A stretch of DNA of 64,000 bases from Brachypodius melanocephalos. Lineage: Eukaryota; Chordata; Aves; Passeriformes; Pycnonotidae. Positions 1-12,752 of the stretch are shown here, one piece after another. The stretch is taken from NCBI GenBank assembly GCA_013398615.1, contig VZSR01003807.1, positions 8,783,289-8,847,288 on the forward strand, in the 5' to 3' direction. A program made the translations under genes and the position numbers. Numbering within the stretch: the first letter of the stretch is position 1; each line of letters begins with the position of its first letter. The notes beneath the pieces were generated by a model. The model searched no databases. It was not told the DNA's origin and saw only the letters and a list, made by a program, of their open reading frames with translations.

Positions 1-985
1 CAGAATTTTATTTACTGCTCCTTTCCTTTAACAAAGGGTAGTGCATGGTAGATAAGGCTGTGTCCTGTTAGACTCTGCAGACACTTGGTGTCCCCTACAA
101 ATAGAGCTTGCTATGTCACTGTATGAATGGCTTGTGAAGTGCCTCATAAATATCTGTTCCCTGGCTCAAGTCAGTAGAACTCCTCTTTTTCTCCAGATAG
201 CACCCCACACCTTATTTTGATTTAGGGTAGCTGAAGCTACGGGGATGACTGTCACAGTGCAAAGGCAGGCACGTTTCTAACCAGCATATGTTTAAATAAT
301 ATGTCTCAGCTAGGAGGTATATACTCAATGCCCTGCAGGAGCTTGTCCTTTACCTTTGTCCAGAAGGAGAGAGTAGATACTGAAACTTAATTTTCTATGA
401 AAACCTCATTGTACACTGGGTCACGACCATTGCAATCACCAAAACCCTATGGCTTGTAGGAGTCAGCAGCTTTCCCAAGTGAACTGGTGAGATGCTGCCA
501 GTAGAAACTTGTTTGGCTTTAATACCATTGCTCAAAAGTTCTGCTCCTGTTCCCAAACCCATCTTTTTATCAAGAGAAGAGCCTCAGAGTCTTCTGAGTG
601 AGCACAAGCAGAGCATGCAGCAGCAAAACTTGGTATATGACCCAAATTTCTCTTAGAGTTAAGAGTCTGATGAAGTAACACAGAACCATCAAAACTATAC
701 ACAGGAACAGAAGTGGAAGGAGCAGAGATTAAATAAAATATAGCGATGTGATAGTAAAAAGAAAAGCATGTAAGAATATGAATGCCAGACAGGTGCCTCG
801 GCTGGGGAACACAGCTAATCCATGGGATATCAGAACAGTTGGATGACTGTTTTAAAATCTCTTTAAAGAGGGAAATTGGTAGTAGAACTGGATTGGGCGT
901 GGATAGAGCAAAAATAAGCTGCACTGAAATGAGTAAAGAACAACTTCTTAGACATCCCTTATGTAATGCTATGTTGCATTACAAA
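1..985. other. non-coding, probable PDE7B intron 1
   Basis: I see no exon, repeat family or RNA gene here. Open frames on both strands are short, overlap each other and match no protein I recognise. Assignment to PDE7B intron 1 is an inference: the first exon found downstream is the second coding exon of the family, and that gene has a very long first intron in mammals. Confidence 0.5.
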
Positions 986-2500
986 TCATAGAATGGTTTG
1001 GGTTGGAAGGGGCCTTAGAGATTGTGTAGTTCCAACCACGCCACCATGGGCAGGGACACCTTCCACGAGACCAGGTTTCTCAAAGGCCCATCCAGCCTGG
1101 CCTTGAAAATTTCCAGGAATGGGGCATCCACAGCTCCTCTGAGCAACCTGTTCCAATGTCTCATCACTTCATGGTTAAGAATTTCTTTCTTACAGCTAAT
1201 CTCAAGCTGCTCTCTTTCATGAAACCATTTCCCCCTGTTCTGTCATTTCATGCCCATGTAAAAAGGCCCTCTCCAGGTTTCCTGTAGGCTCTCTTTAAGT
1301 ACCAAAAGGTGCTGTAAGGTCTCACTGCAGCCTTTGCATCCCCAGGACAGTCCCAACTCTCTCAGCCTGTCTTTATAGTAGAGGTGTTCCAGCCCGGTGA
1401 ACATCTCCGTGTCCTTCCTCTGGACTTGCTTCAACAGATCCATGTCCTTCTCACGTTGGGGGCCCCAGAGCTGAATGCAGCGCTTCAGATGAGGTCTCCT
1501 GAGAGCAGACGGAGGTGGCAGAAGCACCTCCCTTGTCCTGCTGGCCACGCTGCTTTTGGCACAGCCCAGGACATGGTCGACCACCTTGGCTGCGAGCATA
1601 CACAGCACATTCATGTCCAGTTTCTCAGCCACCAACGTGTTCAAGTCATTCTCTCGAGCTGCTCTCAATCCATTCTCGGCTCAGCCTGCACTTGTGCTTG
1701 GGATTGCCCTTATCCAGGTGCAGGACCTTGCCCTTGGTGTTGTTGGACTCAATGACATTTATGCAGGTCCACTTCCCAAGCCAGTGAAGGTGCCTCTGGG
1801 TGGCATCCTTTCCTTCCAGCATACAGAACACACCACAGAGCTTGGCATTGCTAGCAAACTTGCTGAGAGTGCGCTGAGTCCCACTGTCCATATTGCTGAC
1901 AAAAGTGTGGAACGGTGCTGGTTGCTAAGCCAACCCCTGAGGAATGCCACTTGTCACTTGGACATTGAGCCATTGACTGCAGGTCTTGAGTGTGACCATC
2001 CAGCCAGTTCTTTATCCACTGCATAGTCCATCTGTCAAATCCATGTCTCCAGTTTAGAGACAGGGGAATGGTGTGTGACAGCATCAACTGCTTTGCACAA
2101 ATCCAGGTAGATGTTGTCAGTAGCTCTTCCCTTATTCACTAACACATTAATTCCATTGTAGAAGGCCACCAATTTGTCAGTCATGATTTGTCCTTACTGG
2201 AGCTGTGTTTGCTGTCACCAATCTCCTCCTTATTTTCTGTGTGAGCATTCATTGTAGTTTCCAGCAGGATCTGCTCCATGAGCTTGCTGGTCACAGAGGT
2301 GAGACTGACCAGCCTGAGCCTGACCAACCTACTGACATGTAGTTCCCAAGGTCTTCTTTGTAACCTTTTTAAAAATGGGGATTTTGCTTCCCCTTTTTCA
2401 GTTGGTGGGACCTTTACTGAAATGCCACAGCTACTCAAATATGATGGAGAGTGGCTTAGCTACTTCATCTGTCAGTTCCCAAAAAATCTAAGTAGCCTCT
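986..2500 (-). mobile_element. CR1 LINE, 5'-truncated and decayed, antisense to PDE7B
   Basis: Read on the minus strand this is the 3' part of a chicken-repeat-1 non-LTR retrotransposon: the C-terminal half of the reverse transcriptase ORF, then the 3' UTR. The left edge carries CATAGAAT (987-994), the reverse complement of the ATTCTATG octamer that ends avian CR1. Broken reading frames keep recognisable ORF2 pieces: TLSKFASNAKL (a decayed form of the FADD-box region), KVLHLDKGNPKH, SSVASRTREVLLP, RPHLKRCIQLWGPQ and GLEHLYYKDRLRELGL. They sit in at least three frames, so frameshifts have accumulated and no functional enzyme remains. The right edge is approximate: similarity fades near 2480-2500 around the segment corresponding to 'GGAGAGTGGCTTAGC'. 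The element is non-functional. The subfamily cannot be fixed by eye. Confidence 0.88.
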
Positions 2501-5500
2501 GAGTGCTGTATAAATCAAAACCAACTTTGAAAGTAAGGGTGTATATCACCTCCACTTCAGGCTGTCATCCTTGAGGATGAAATAAGAAAATACTTTCTTT
2601 AAGGCTTGATATGTGTGCTAGTGGGAAGTGGCCTGTGAACAAGACGCACCAATTCACAAAATAGGTGGTGTTCAGTGCCCTTTGGGTACAGGAGTACTCA
2701 CTCTTTGAAGAGAAAGATGAATGATTAACACTGTTTTCTCTGTTAGTTCTTTCTCTTTGTTATCAAATGTAAAATATGCAAACAGACGTTACAATGAAAC
2801 CATGAAAAATCTGGGCAAATATTTAATTTTTCTGTCTCTATTTACAAGATGTTTCTACAAACAAAGAAACATGGGAGAAATAATGAAAAAAACCCAAAAC
2901 CAAAAGGAGCTCCCTGCCAGCTCCCATTGCCTCGAGTAGTGTATCTTTTGGCTGGCTTTGAGTGGAAAACCACACCTGAATGCTTGACCAGCTGAGAGAG
3001 GCAGTAAGTCAGGTTGGTGGATCCACACATTGTGATTTTCCCAAATCACCAGTTACAGGCTCTGAAAGTGCAGCCTGCAGACTGTTACCAGAGGAGATGG
3101 CCTTCAAAGAGCTGTCTCCGCTGCTTGAAAAGGAGAGGTGGGAGGAGGATGGGTGACCACTGCGTTGGGTTTTCTGTACGAGTCTGTTATGAGATGCAGA
3201 GTGGAGGAAGGAACTGACTTTCTTCTATTTCCTTTTTAGCTACTGGAGGCACGAACCAGTTTACAGTAAAGCTGCCAGGCCTTTTTTTGTTGTTGTTGCA
3301 GGGAGGTGTGGAGAACAAAGACTCTGTGTGTAACTTAATGCTTTCTGGGGGAAGTCAGCTAGCAGTCTTCGATGCCACTGTGCAACAGATCAGAAAGCTT
3401 GGAGTGTCAGCCGTCAAAATACACATAGAAACCACTTGAGGAAGCGTGAATTATGCATGAGGCACTCACAAGCTGCTCGAGGCTGTGTTGGCATGTCACA
3501 AGTGATCTGTGCATTTGATGAGTGGTGGTCTGGTGGTGCCTTCTCGCTCTGTGGCACTGGGTTGTGTTTCCGGGGCTGCAGGGGAACGTGGAGATGGGGA
3601 ACAGAGCTGCACCTCTGGCAAAGGCAGCTCAGCACGTCGAGAGTGTGGTTGTACAGAGCTAAGCAGGGCCACAAGTGAGGAATCCAAAGGAACTGGTCTT
3701 TTTCCATGTTGATGCAGCGCTCTTTGTACAGCACAGTTAAGCAGCTTCAGGCAGGAGAGGTTTTGAGCCGCTGTGGCACCTTTCCAGGAGCTAATAGGAA
3801 CTTGAAATAGAGCCCAAGCCCAAATGTACTTCATTTAGGCTCAGAGTGACAGTTTCTCTTACTGCTGTAATTGAACAGGAAAAAGCATATAAATTTGTCT
3901 TTGAGTTTCTAGCTTTGAAACTACATGAACCTGCTAGTTGACAGGTAAGATGAGGGCCAAAGTCTTCTCCTTCTGGATCTGCTTTGCCATCAGTGCTGAC
4001 CTGTGGCAGAGAGACTGTTAAGCCTGCTAGTGAGGTAAAAACTGTCTGTATCATAGGCTCCTATATAGTTCACCTTTAAGGGCAGCCTGCAGCAGGTGGG
4101 TACAGATGGATGATAACTTTGGAAACCACCCACACGTTCATTAGGTTAGTTAGGTTCAAGATTATTTAACATATTCAACATATCTTGCATTGAGGGAGGC
4201 TAGGGGTGTTTGCATGCTCCTCTAGCATAACAGAGCTAGAGGGATGATACCTTCAGCAGCAGGGCAGTTGCTTTAGTTAACCAATGCACACTTTGAGTAC
4301 CATCACATTACCTGCCTTACACTTGAAGGCTGGTGACTGCCCGAAAGACTTCAAGTTGTTGAAAGCAATGGCCTGTTAGCAAGACCAGCTACCAAAAGTG
4401 GCTGTTCTAACAGAACACATTGGGCCCCATAGTTTGCGACTGACTCAGCCCTTGCCCAGTTTGCCAGGCTGAACCAAAAGGGAAAGTGTTCGGCTGTCTG
4501 ACCCCATTTTGTCAGCTTGAGGCCCAGTAAAGCACAGAGTAAAGCCAAGGCTGTAAGAGTCACTCAACTGAAGCTCAGATTCTTCCTCTGAAACTTCTAA
4601 TTTACTGATTTATGGCTTTCATATTTTTAAATATGTGTTTTCCTTTCACGGATTTCAAAACAAGGAAGAGTAAAATGGCAATTGGTCAGCAAAACCGACT
4701 TCTCAGGAAAACTAAAACAAAAATCAGTTTTGATGTGCTATTGAATGACTTAAATGGTACTCAACCCTAGGGGTTCAGAAGTATGTCTTATTCAACCATT
4801 GAGTATTTATTGACACAATGTATTGACAGCTGATCTGTAATTCATGGTGTTTCTAGATATGCACAATATTTTATGCCTTCAGGAAAAAATTATCACAGTT
4901 TAAGATGCTTGTCTTCTTTGTGTTTATTCTGATGATAATTAAAATATTTTGAGAGTAACTTTAATAAAGCCTTGCCCCTTCTGTCCCTTTGTCCAGTAAG
5001 CCCCACTTCGTGCTAGGCGAAGAATGAGAGAGAGGAGCTGAGCCTGCCAGGGCCTCCTGGAGTTTCGTGAGGAGTTGAGGCATGATTAGAAACTGGAAAA
5101 AGAAGACCAGGAACTTTTATGTGTCAGTGAGAAAGGATGAGAGTTTTAGAAAGAGTTTGGGTAGAGTGCGAGCCAAGAAGAAAAAAGGTTTAAACTTTTC
5201 AAGATCTTGCTTCTGTTCTTAGGCATGATAGAACTAAAGAACTAATTGAGCAATAAAACGTGCTTATTGGAGTTGGCTGGGGCAGGATCACTTGTAAAAG
5301 ATTGCTAACAATAGGATGAGGGGTTTTTTCTCTACAGGGAAGAGAAATTAAGGGGAATGAAATAACCCGGCACAATATAGTCATGAGTGTTTGAAATGCA
5401 CATATGTACGTCCTTACTTTCTTTCTGACTTTGACATTGGTAAAATCTTTCCATGGTTCTGGTGAGGAAGGGAGGAATAAAACCTCAGCCCTGTGAATGA

Positions 5501-8500
5501 GCAGCAACTTTGCTGTCACTTGTGTATGTCATTGGTGCCTTGGGTGTTTTAAATCTGTGGAGTCTTGTTTCCGAAGTGCAGGTAAGCTGTGTCAGACAGC
5601 ACAGTCTGCTCAGTGGTAGTCTTGGTGTATGTAGCCCAGGAGTGCTCCCAGAATAAACATCCTTTTCTGTTCTTACTGTTGTAAAACCCAGTCCTGGAGG
5701 TTATCAAGCAGCCTAAGTACCTGTATCCTGTTAATGCTGGGCAGTGTAGGTGAAAAAAAAAAAAACAGTTATTAGGACCCATAACAAATCTAAATAAAAA
5801 AAATGTAATCAACGGATGTCTTTAGAACTGCTTTCAAATAATGACTACAATTTGTTGGACTAACCACTTTGCTCAGCAGTGAGTAGTTGTAGAACTGGAT
5901 TTTAAGGAAAGACTGAAGGAAACCAAATTGCTCAGGTGCCAGAAATACGCTGCTCTGTTCCTGTAAGAGAACATAAAGCAACAACAGCTAATAAAAAAAA
6001 AAGTTTTATTAACTGTTGGAAGAAGTATTTCTGTTAGCATTTCCCAGTAAAATTGAGGTGACTTAATTCCCAAACATTCTTTCAAAAAAGGCATTTTTTC
6101 AGGCTGTTGGAGGTTTGCCTCTAAATGTGTCTGTAACACATTAGGCACTGTTTCTCAAAACACCTTGTGGACTGCTAATTGGGGTTTGCATAATACCGCA
6201 AAATTGCAGACATTCCTTTGAAATAGGCAAGAATGAAGGCTGCTTTTCTGGGATAAAAGAGAAAGAAATTTTTTTATTTTTAACAAAAAAGGCTTAACAG
6301 AAATCCTTTATTGGAATATGTTGTTATTATTATTATTACTATCGTTTGCCTTTTTTTTTGTCCCTGAAGAAATTGGTTTGAGGAAAACTTTCCAAACAGT
6401 TTGGAATTACACAAGTTCAAGGAGAGCCTTGTACATACAGTACTACCGTTCAAGCCAAGAGGTAAACAATTATGAAATGCCTTTGAAATGCAAGGCTGGT
6501 AATGCCAAGGTTATGTATTTTGTCATTGGACACAACAGTGAGTTGTTAGGAGTAGGAGTGAGTGATATTTATTACTTATGCACAGATGTGCAAAAAAAAA
6601 TTGAAACTTTTGAAATTTAGTATCTCAGTGTCTAAATTCTTACTTGTAACACTCTTGTTTTAAATCTGATAAATCCTGTAGGAACCAGTCAGGATCAAAA
6701 AGGAAAAAAAAATGTCATTAGAGAAATACATTTGCTTGGTCAAAATTCAGACTTATTCTGATGAGTACATGTGCATTTCAGGCTCATCCATCCTGCAGAT
6801 TGGGAGCTGTCCTGGGTTTGGGTTTGAAGATGGTTTTAGGATAGAATAAAATCAAACCAGGGCTGGCACTGAAGATTATTAGGCTGCATTTTATTTTTCT
6901 CTTACTGTCAGATCACTCTAAATTGTGAATCCTTTTCACAGCTTTGAATTTTTGTAATATCAGTCCAAGAAAGCTGATTTTGTTTCGTAAGTGTCCAGCA
7001 ACTCATTGTCACTAGACATAGGTAGCAATTCTTTATGAAGGGAAAGCTGGAAAAAGCCAGTTTTCAGAGCATTGTGAAAGTGTGACTGGGTGCATGAGAG
7101 AGGCAAATCCTATCCAATTAACTCTTACTTCTGCCTGAAATTTTGAAAGGATTGATGTAATATCTCATCACTCTCTGCATGACATACCCAGCATCAAGGC
7201 GTGAACATTCTATTTCCAAATCTGTTTCACCTCACTGCACGATTCTGTGTTGAATGAAATAACAGCAAAACAGAAGCTTTTAGGCAAGCAGATGGATGTT
7301 GATAGAAGTGGAAACTTACACTGCATTTATCAACAAGAACAGTCTCTTACGGTCAGAGTCTGAGTGTGGCAAATAATACCATAGTTTGGAAAACAGAGAG
7401 ATGGTGGGAAAAGGAGAAATTTTTTTGTTTCAAGTGTCAGGTTTGACAGTATGTTTGTTTATATCTAACAAATACCTAATGCTTGGGTCTAAGATGTGGT
7501 ATTTCAGTCTTGTGTAAAGAAGGTTTTAAATGAAAAGAACATGTCCTTCACTTAAATCAATTATACAAAAAAGGAAAGAAAATCACCTTTTGTTATATTT
7601 GAAGCACAGGAGGAGGCGGCAAGGGCAGATTAGCAGGGCTTTGTACAGCAGTGCCTGTGTATGAAACAAACAACTTTTGACGGGAAGATTACAAAAACTG
7701 GAATTATGAAAAGAGAAAAGCTGTTGCTAAATGGTAAGCATGTCTTTGCTTTATTTGCCCACCATTTTCCTTCTGCTTTAGCAGAGGTATCTACTAGGCT
7801 CTTGAAAATTTTAATCATCCTTGAGCTGTCAAAAACTTAGTCGTCTGTCAAGTAAAAACACATTTGCGGAACCTGTTGGGTGGGAGGACCCCTCTGCCCT
7901 CCCATGGACTCCACTGGGCTGCTAGTGCCAGGCCACGGAGTTCATGCAGTAATTGTGGCAAATTGCAGAAAGACAGGGTGTTGGGTGCTGTACATTTTGA
8001 ACTTTATACATCTCACTTGAAAAGACAGGTGGATGAGCAAAGGAAATGCAGGAGGCAAGGGGTGGAAAAGCGTCCTTATGAGAGAACAAATTTCTTCTTC
8101 TAATAAGAGGCTTTGTCACTGAGCCATGAACTTCAGAAAATAATGATGAGTGGTCATAGTTATCTGCTAAGAGTAGAATTCACTTTAGATTGGTAACAAG
8201 AGCAGTTAGAGTGAAAAAAAAAAACCTCTCTAGAAGAGCACAGCATGCACCCATCTCTCTTTGCAGCAGGAATGAGATTATCATCCTCTCTGTAGAATTA
8301 CAGAATTCTTGTAAATGTAAGGTGAGAATCAGAGAAAATAGTCAGATAACAACTCAAGATTCCCTTCTTTAACAGTTCTTATTTTCTCTCATCGTGATAC
8401 AGTACTTGAAAGAGCAAAATGTGTAATAAAAATACTCATGATTTAAGGTACTTTGATTCATTCGCTTACTAGTTCCATAGAAATTTATCTATTCAGAATA

Positions 8501-9495
8501 ACAAATAGCAGAGATGTTAGTGATTGTAATTAATTGGAGACCACATGACAGTGTGTCAGCACTTTCCCGAAGCTGTCACAAAGTTGCAGAAAAATTTTTA
8601 AAAGTTAGCAATTGTTTGCTGTCACAAAAGGTGCCTTTGCAAAATTTGTTTTAAAATGCAGCTTCCTGTTGTAGGCACGCCCGTGGTTCAAGTATATTCT
8701 GTTCTGGTTCTTTTTTAGAATCACTTCTTAGAAATTGAAGAGGGGTACCCCAAAACCCAGATAAACCACACACTGAGAACAGTGTTATCTGAAAGCATGA
8801 GAAGAGTTCTCTTTGCTTTTTGGTTTTTCTAGCATTTTAATTTTTCCTCTAGAGTTTCAGTGTTTGGCCCACACTTGTTGAAATGTATGCTTATACAAAG
8901 GCCTGCAAAGAAGTCTTAACTCAATATTCTTTTGAGGACAGACATGAAGACTGAATCATACAAGGCCTGTCTATGTGATCCTTGACTGGATTTGTAAGAA
9001 AATAAGTGTTCTGTTTTAGCAGTCTACCTTATGGATGTAGACTTGTCAAAGCCACGGATGTAAGTTTGTGTGCCAGTAGAGAAATGTCTTAAGGTAATGT
9101 CACCTGACCTGAAGATGGTAGGCTTGTTAAAGTTCAAAGCCCATCAAAGTTCTTCACCCAAAATCTCATGGAAACTGAACAAAAATACTGTGAGGTGGAT
9201 TATTCCCTTTGTATTTCCAATCCAGCCAAAATGTAATGTAAGTTTCTTTAGGACTCTTTGCTAAGACCAAAAATGTTACTTTTCCACTAGCCTACTGCTC
9301 TTAAAGGCAAGAAATTACAGCAAAACTCCGTATGTCCAGCAATGGAAACTATTCACTTTCCTGCTATCTTCATTAAACAAGTAGAGCTTCATCTCTGTAT
9401 GAAAATGCACTGAACATCAGCTAGGCAACCATGGTATTCCTCAGCAAGCTGAGAAAACTGGATTACTGACTCAGACCGCACATATTGACTCAAAT
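2501..9495. other. non-coding, probable PDE7B intron 1
   Basis: No exon, RNA gene or recognisable repeat family. It contains scattered homopolymer runs (about 5753-5765, 6590-6600) and a (TTA)n run near 6325-6345 that makes a 100-residue Leu-rich open frame at 6318-6620. That frame starts in the simple repeat, resembles no known protein, and is judged a chance ORF. A polypyrimidine tract followed by AG near 3285-3301 looks like a splice acceptor but no coding exon follows. Confidence 0.5.
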
Positions 9496-9552
9496 TGCAC
9501 GCACACACACGCGTGCGTGCACACACACACATACGCACACACACACACACAC
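9496..9552. repeat. (CA/CG)n alternating purine-pyrimidine tract
   Basis: This is a CA-rich microsatellite interrupted by GCGTGCGTGC. All 57 bases alternate strictly pyrimidine then purine. Such tracts are established formers of left-handed Z-DNA under negative supercoiling and are length-polymorphic. Confidence 0.9.
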
Positions 9553-10302
9553 TTCAAATGTCATTTTTTTACTGCCCTGGTGAAAATCCTCATTTGCTCC
9601 TGTTGCATATAACTGCTGTGCAGGTACAGTGAAGTAGAAGCATTAGATACTTCACAAGAATGGTGGGTGTTACATTTACATTGTGGGACTGAATTTGGAA
9701 AGGAGCCTTTAAATTAGTATTCATTAGTTTCAGATAGCAAAGATTATGCAGATTTAGGCTGGCTGACAGAGGATGTTTCCACATCTTTCAATGGGTTTGT
9801 ACAGCCTGAAAGCATCTCACATAGTGCTGCTCAAGAATGTATAAGATGGTAGTTAATGAACTGTGGTAAGCTAGAAGTAAATATTCAGATATAGGCACCA
9901 TAGTGTGTAGCTCAGTGAATTTGACCACAATTATTATATAATTATTGTGGTAATGAGTGGTTTTTGAGTCTTGACTTCACAAAGCATACTTATGTACTGT
10001 TGGTAGTTTCTTGCTAAGGGTTTAGTTTAATTAGTTGAGCTTAAACATAGCTTGCTCTATTATGTCAAAAGCAAATGTTTTAGTATGTTATTATCTTTCT
10101 GAGTTAAGACTGGGAAAGTATGAATTTACGATCAGAAAACATACTGAAAGCTAGAATATTCTTGAGTAATATCCACAGAATAGGTTTCTGCTGAAAACCT
10201 GTCTAGATGGGGTTTTCCCCCTTGGTACTGTCAAACTAATACCCTTTAAATCCAATTCATTTTGTTTCAGATAACTGTTGAAAATACTTAATTGAAACCC
10301 CT
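9553..10302. other. non-coding, probable PDE7B intron 1
   Basis: AT-rich sequence with no exon or repeat family that I recognise. Confidence 0.45.
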
Positions 10303-10535
10303 CTAAAAAAAAAAAACAACAAACAAACAAAAAAACCCCAAAACAAAACAAAAAAAAACCCCAAAACCAAAAAACCTCAAAAAACCCCTAAAAGAACCCC
10401 ACCAAGCAAACAAAAAAAGAAAGAAAACCCAACCAACCAAACACCAAAAAAACACACACCCCCCCCCCCCAAAAAAAATCACCCACCCCAAACGAACAAA
10501 AAACCGCACAACAACAAAACACAAACCCAAAAACT
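10303..10535. repeat. A/C-only low-complexity block with a C12 run
   Basis: About 230 bp are almost entirely A and C on the + strand (T and G on the minus strand). Units resemble AAAC, AACC and AAAACCCC. Four CCCC runs fall between 10336 and 10400, and an uninterrupted 12-C run spans 10459-10470. The minus strand gives a Phe/Gly/Trp-rich open frame that is a composition artefact, not a protein. Confidence 0.9.
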
Positions 10536-12693
10536 AGGGCGATTCTAATGGGATTTTACATGTTATTCTAAATTACCCCCAGCATTTAAATAAGTATCTT
10601 CTTTCTATACAGCTTGTCCTAAAATTGTGTTCCTTCTAGAGAATTTTGTTCTTGGTCACTAGGGGCCAGTAATTCAGCTCCAGGTTAAGATGCCTCAGGT
10701 TTGGTATGTAAGTTCCTGCTGTAGCCGGTGGAAATTGCATCAACTGCATACTTCTCTAAGCTCCGCTGGCTTACAGCTTTGACTGGAATGAGAGCTGACA
10801 CATGTAGCTCACCTGCAAATGCTTACATTTAGGTATTACATATAGAGAATTTTCTCTCGGCCTTTAGGTTCCGCTAGACTCTGGTGATGTTAGTTTGTAA
10901 TGGCCTGATGTAGATCCAGCTCAAAGTTTCTCAATGGACAAAGCAAAATTTGGCCTCTCCAAGGACAAAGGAATACATATTCTGTCGTTACCTTTGGTTG
11001 CAGCAGAACTCGGTATTTTAGTGCCAGTAAAAGAATTTGAGGACGAGGAAGGCTGAGGAAGGCTGGTAGGACTTCCCAGGCCATGCAGAGGGGTGGAAGC
11101 TCTGGATGAAGCAGATGGGCATGCGAAGGCTGGGAGAGCTCAGAGCGGTGTGGGGGCCTCTTCTGTCCCCCAGGATGACCTCTCCAGGTATGTTTTGTAA
11201 GGCTGGGATGGGTCCATGGAGGCCCTCACCTCGTTCATAGTACTATAGAAACCCACATCTTAGCTTGTAAGTCCACTCCCTTCACAAAGCTGCCTTTGTT
11301 TCTTGAGTTCTCCAAACAAGAGCAGCCAGGAGAGGCCTTTTAGGCCCAGACCTACCAGGCCTGGCTGTGCTGCCAGCACCCAGCAGCTCTGACAGCATCA
11401 ACAAACCAAGGAGAGGGCAGGCAAATGCAGCCTGTGCTGCTTAACCCAATCCCTTCCCACAGTGGTCTCAGGGAGAGGGAACAGTCCTTCCTTTATCCGT
11501 CTTACGCCTGAGTCCCAGAGGAGAAGTCAATACAGCAGGGCCCAGCACTGAGACCCAACACAATACACAGCTTCTCGGCCCCACTTCTGCCCAACACCTT
11601 ACAAAGTTGGGGTTTTTTTTAATATTTTGGCCAAAAAATTTCTAGTAAAGCGCAGGGGATCTCAATATTTGCTGTTTAGCTGTTTGCTGTGATGGTAAAA
11701 AAAAGAATAGGAAAAAGCAGAAGAACAAAAGGAAGAACAAAACTCACCTGTGTTATGTCTGTCTGCCATTTATGTCCCATTAAGTAGTTGTTAGCAATTC
11801 AGGCATGATTTTGGTATCTCTCCTAATACTTCGTGTATGTAACTGTTGACCACGATTTTGAACAGTTTCCTGATTGTGAATAAATGGTATTCTCCTTCCA
11901 CATGCTAAAACATTAAGGAAACGTCTCTACCATATTGGAGTCTTAGAGTTTTTGTATTATGTGGGCAGGGGGGGCACTTTTTTTTTTTTTTTGATCAGTA
12001 ATGAATTACATCTTAAAACAGCCTTCTGCTTTTCTTTTGGTCTCCCTCCCAGTGCAGAATAATACTGCAGTGTTTCCCACACTTTGGTTGTTAGGGACAA
12101 ACAATGTTTGATGTAGTCTGGAGCTTCTGAGAACTGCTTCTTTAATTTTATTTGAAAAATTACTACTTGACAGAAATATTTTTTCCAAGTAGGACATGCT
12201 ACCCTTGATAGGTTGTTACAGACAGCATGGAGCTGTTAGGAGTGAATTTCTCCATTCAGTCACAGCATGGTCATTTGTGGCTGCAGCTGTTCTCATTTAG
12301 CTCTCTGAGTTGTTCTGTCCTGATTTTCCATGGGATCCTCAGGAATAACTGAGCATCATCTGCTGGGACAGCAGAGCCCTCAAAACTCCCTATTAATCTT
12401 TCTGAGAAGTTCACCCAATAGTGTAAATTGTTACGGTTGTTTCGTGACGTGAAGACTTGGCTACAGAGAGGCGAACACAAACCAACTTAATTACTTTCTA
12501 AAGGAAAGTAGATTTTTGCTATAGTGATAATCAGTGGGACTTGGTTTTGGAAGAAAGATGGATTATTCAAAATTAAATCAAATCTGCCCAGGGCAGATTT
12601 CCAGTGGATCTTACTCCTTGTTAAGTTCGCTTATGTTTTCCTAAGTAGTTCTTGAATAATCTTCAGTAAGTGTGAATTAAAGAGCTGCCCATA
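10536..12693. other. non-coding, probable PDE7B intron 1
   Basis: The part from about 11040 to 11600 is noticeably richer in G+C than its surroundings. I cannot match it to a gene or repeat family. A T16 homopolymer lies near 11978-11993. No exon seen. Confidence 0.45.
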
Positions 12694-12752
12694 CTAAAAA
12701 AAACCAAAAAAAACCCAAACCCCTCCCCAAACAAACAAAAAAAACCCAACCA
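12694..12752. repeat. A/C-rich low-complexity tract
   Basis: Runs of A interrupted by CC, CCC and CCCC, with the same composition and strand bias as the larger block at 10303-10535. Confidence 0.8.

Noticed and set aside
1384..2026. 123- and 156-codon plus-strand frames
   Set aside because: They are antisense shadows of the decayed CR1 at 986-2500.
6318..6620. 100-codon plus-strand frame beginning with a Leu run that looks like a signal peptide
   Set aside because: The Leu run comes from a TTA simple repeat; the rest matches no protein and no splice or promoter context supports a gene.
6790..6870. Imperfect inverted repeat around TGTCCTGGGTTTGG resembling an LTR start
   Set aside because: No matching end, no duplication and no promoter or poly(A) signals in order.
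10303..10530. 75-codon minus-strand frame rich in Phe, Gly and Trp
   Set aside because: It is the translation of an A/C-only low-complexity block.
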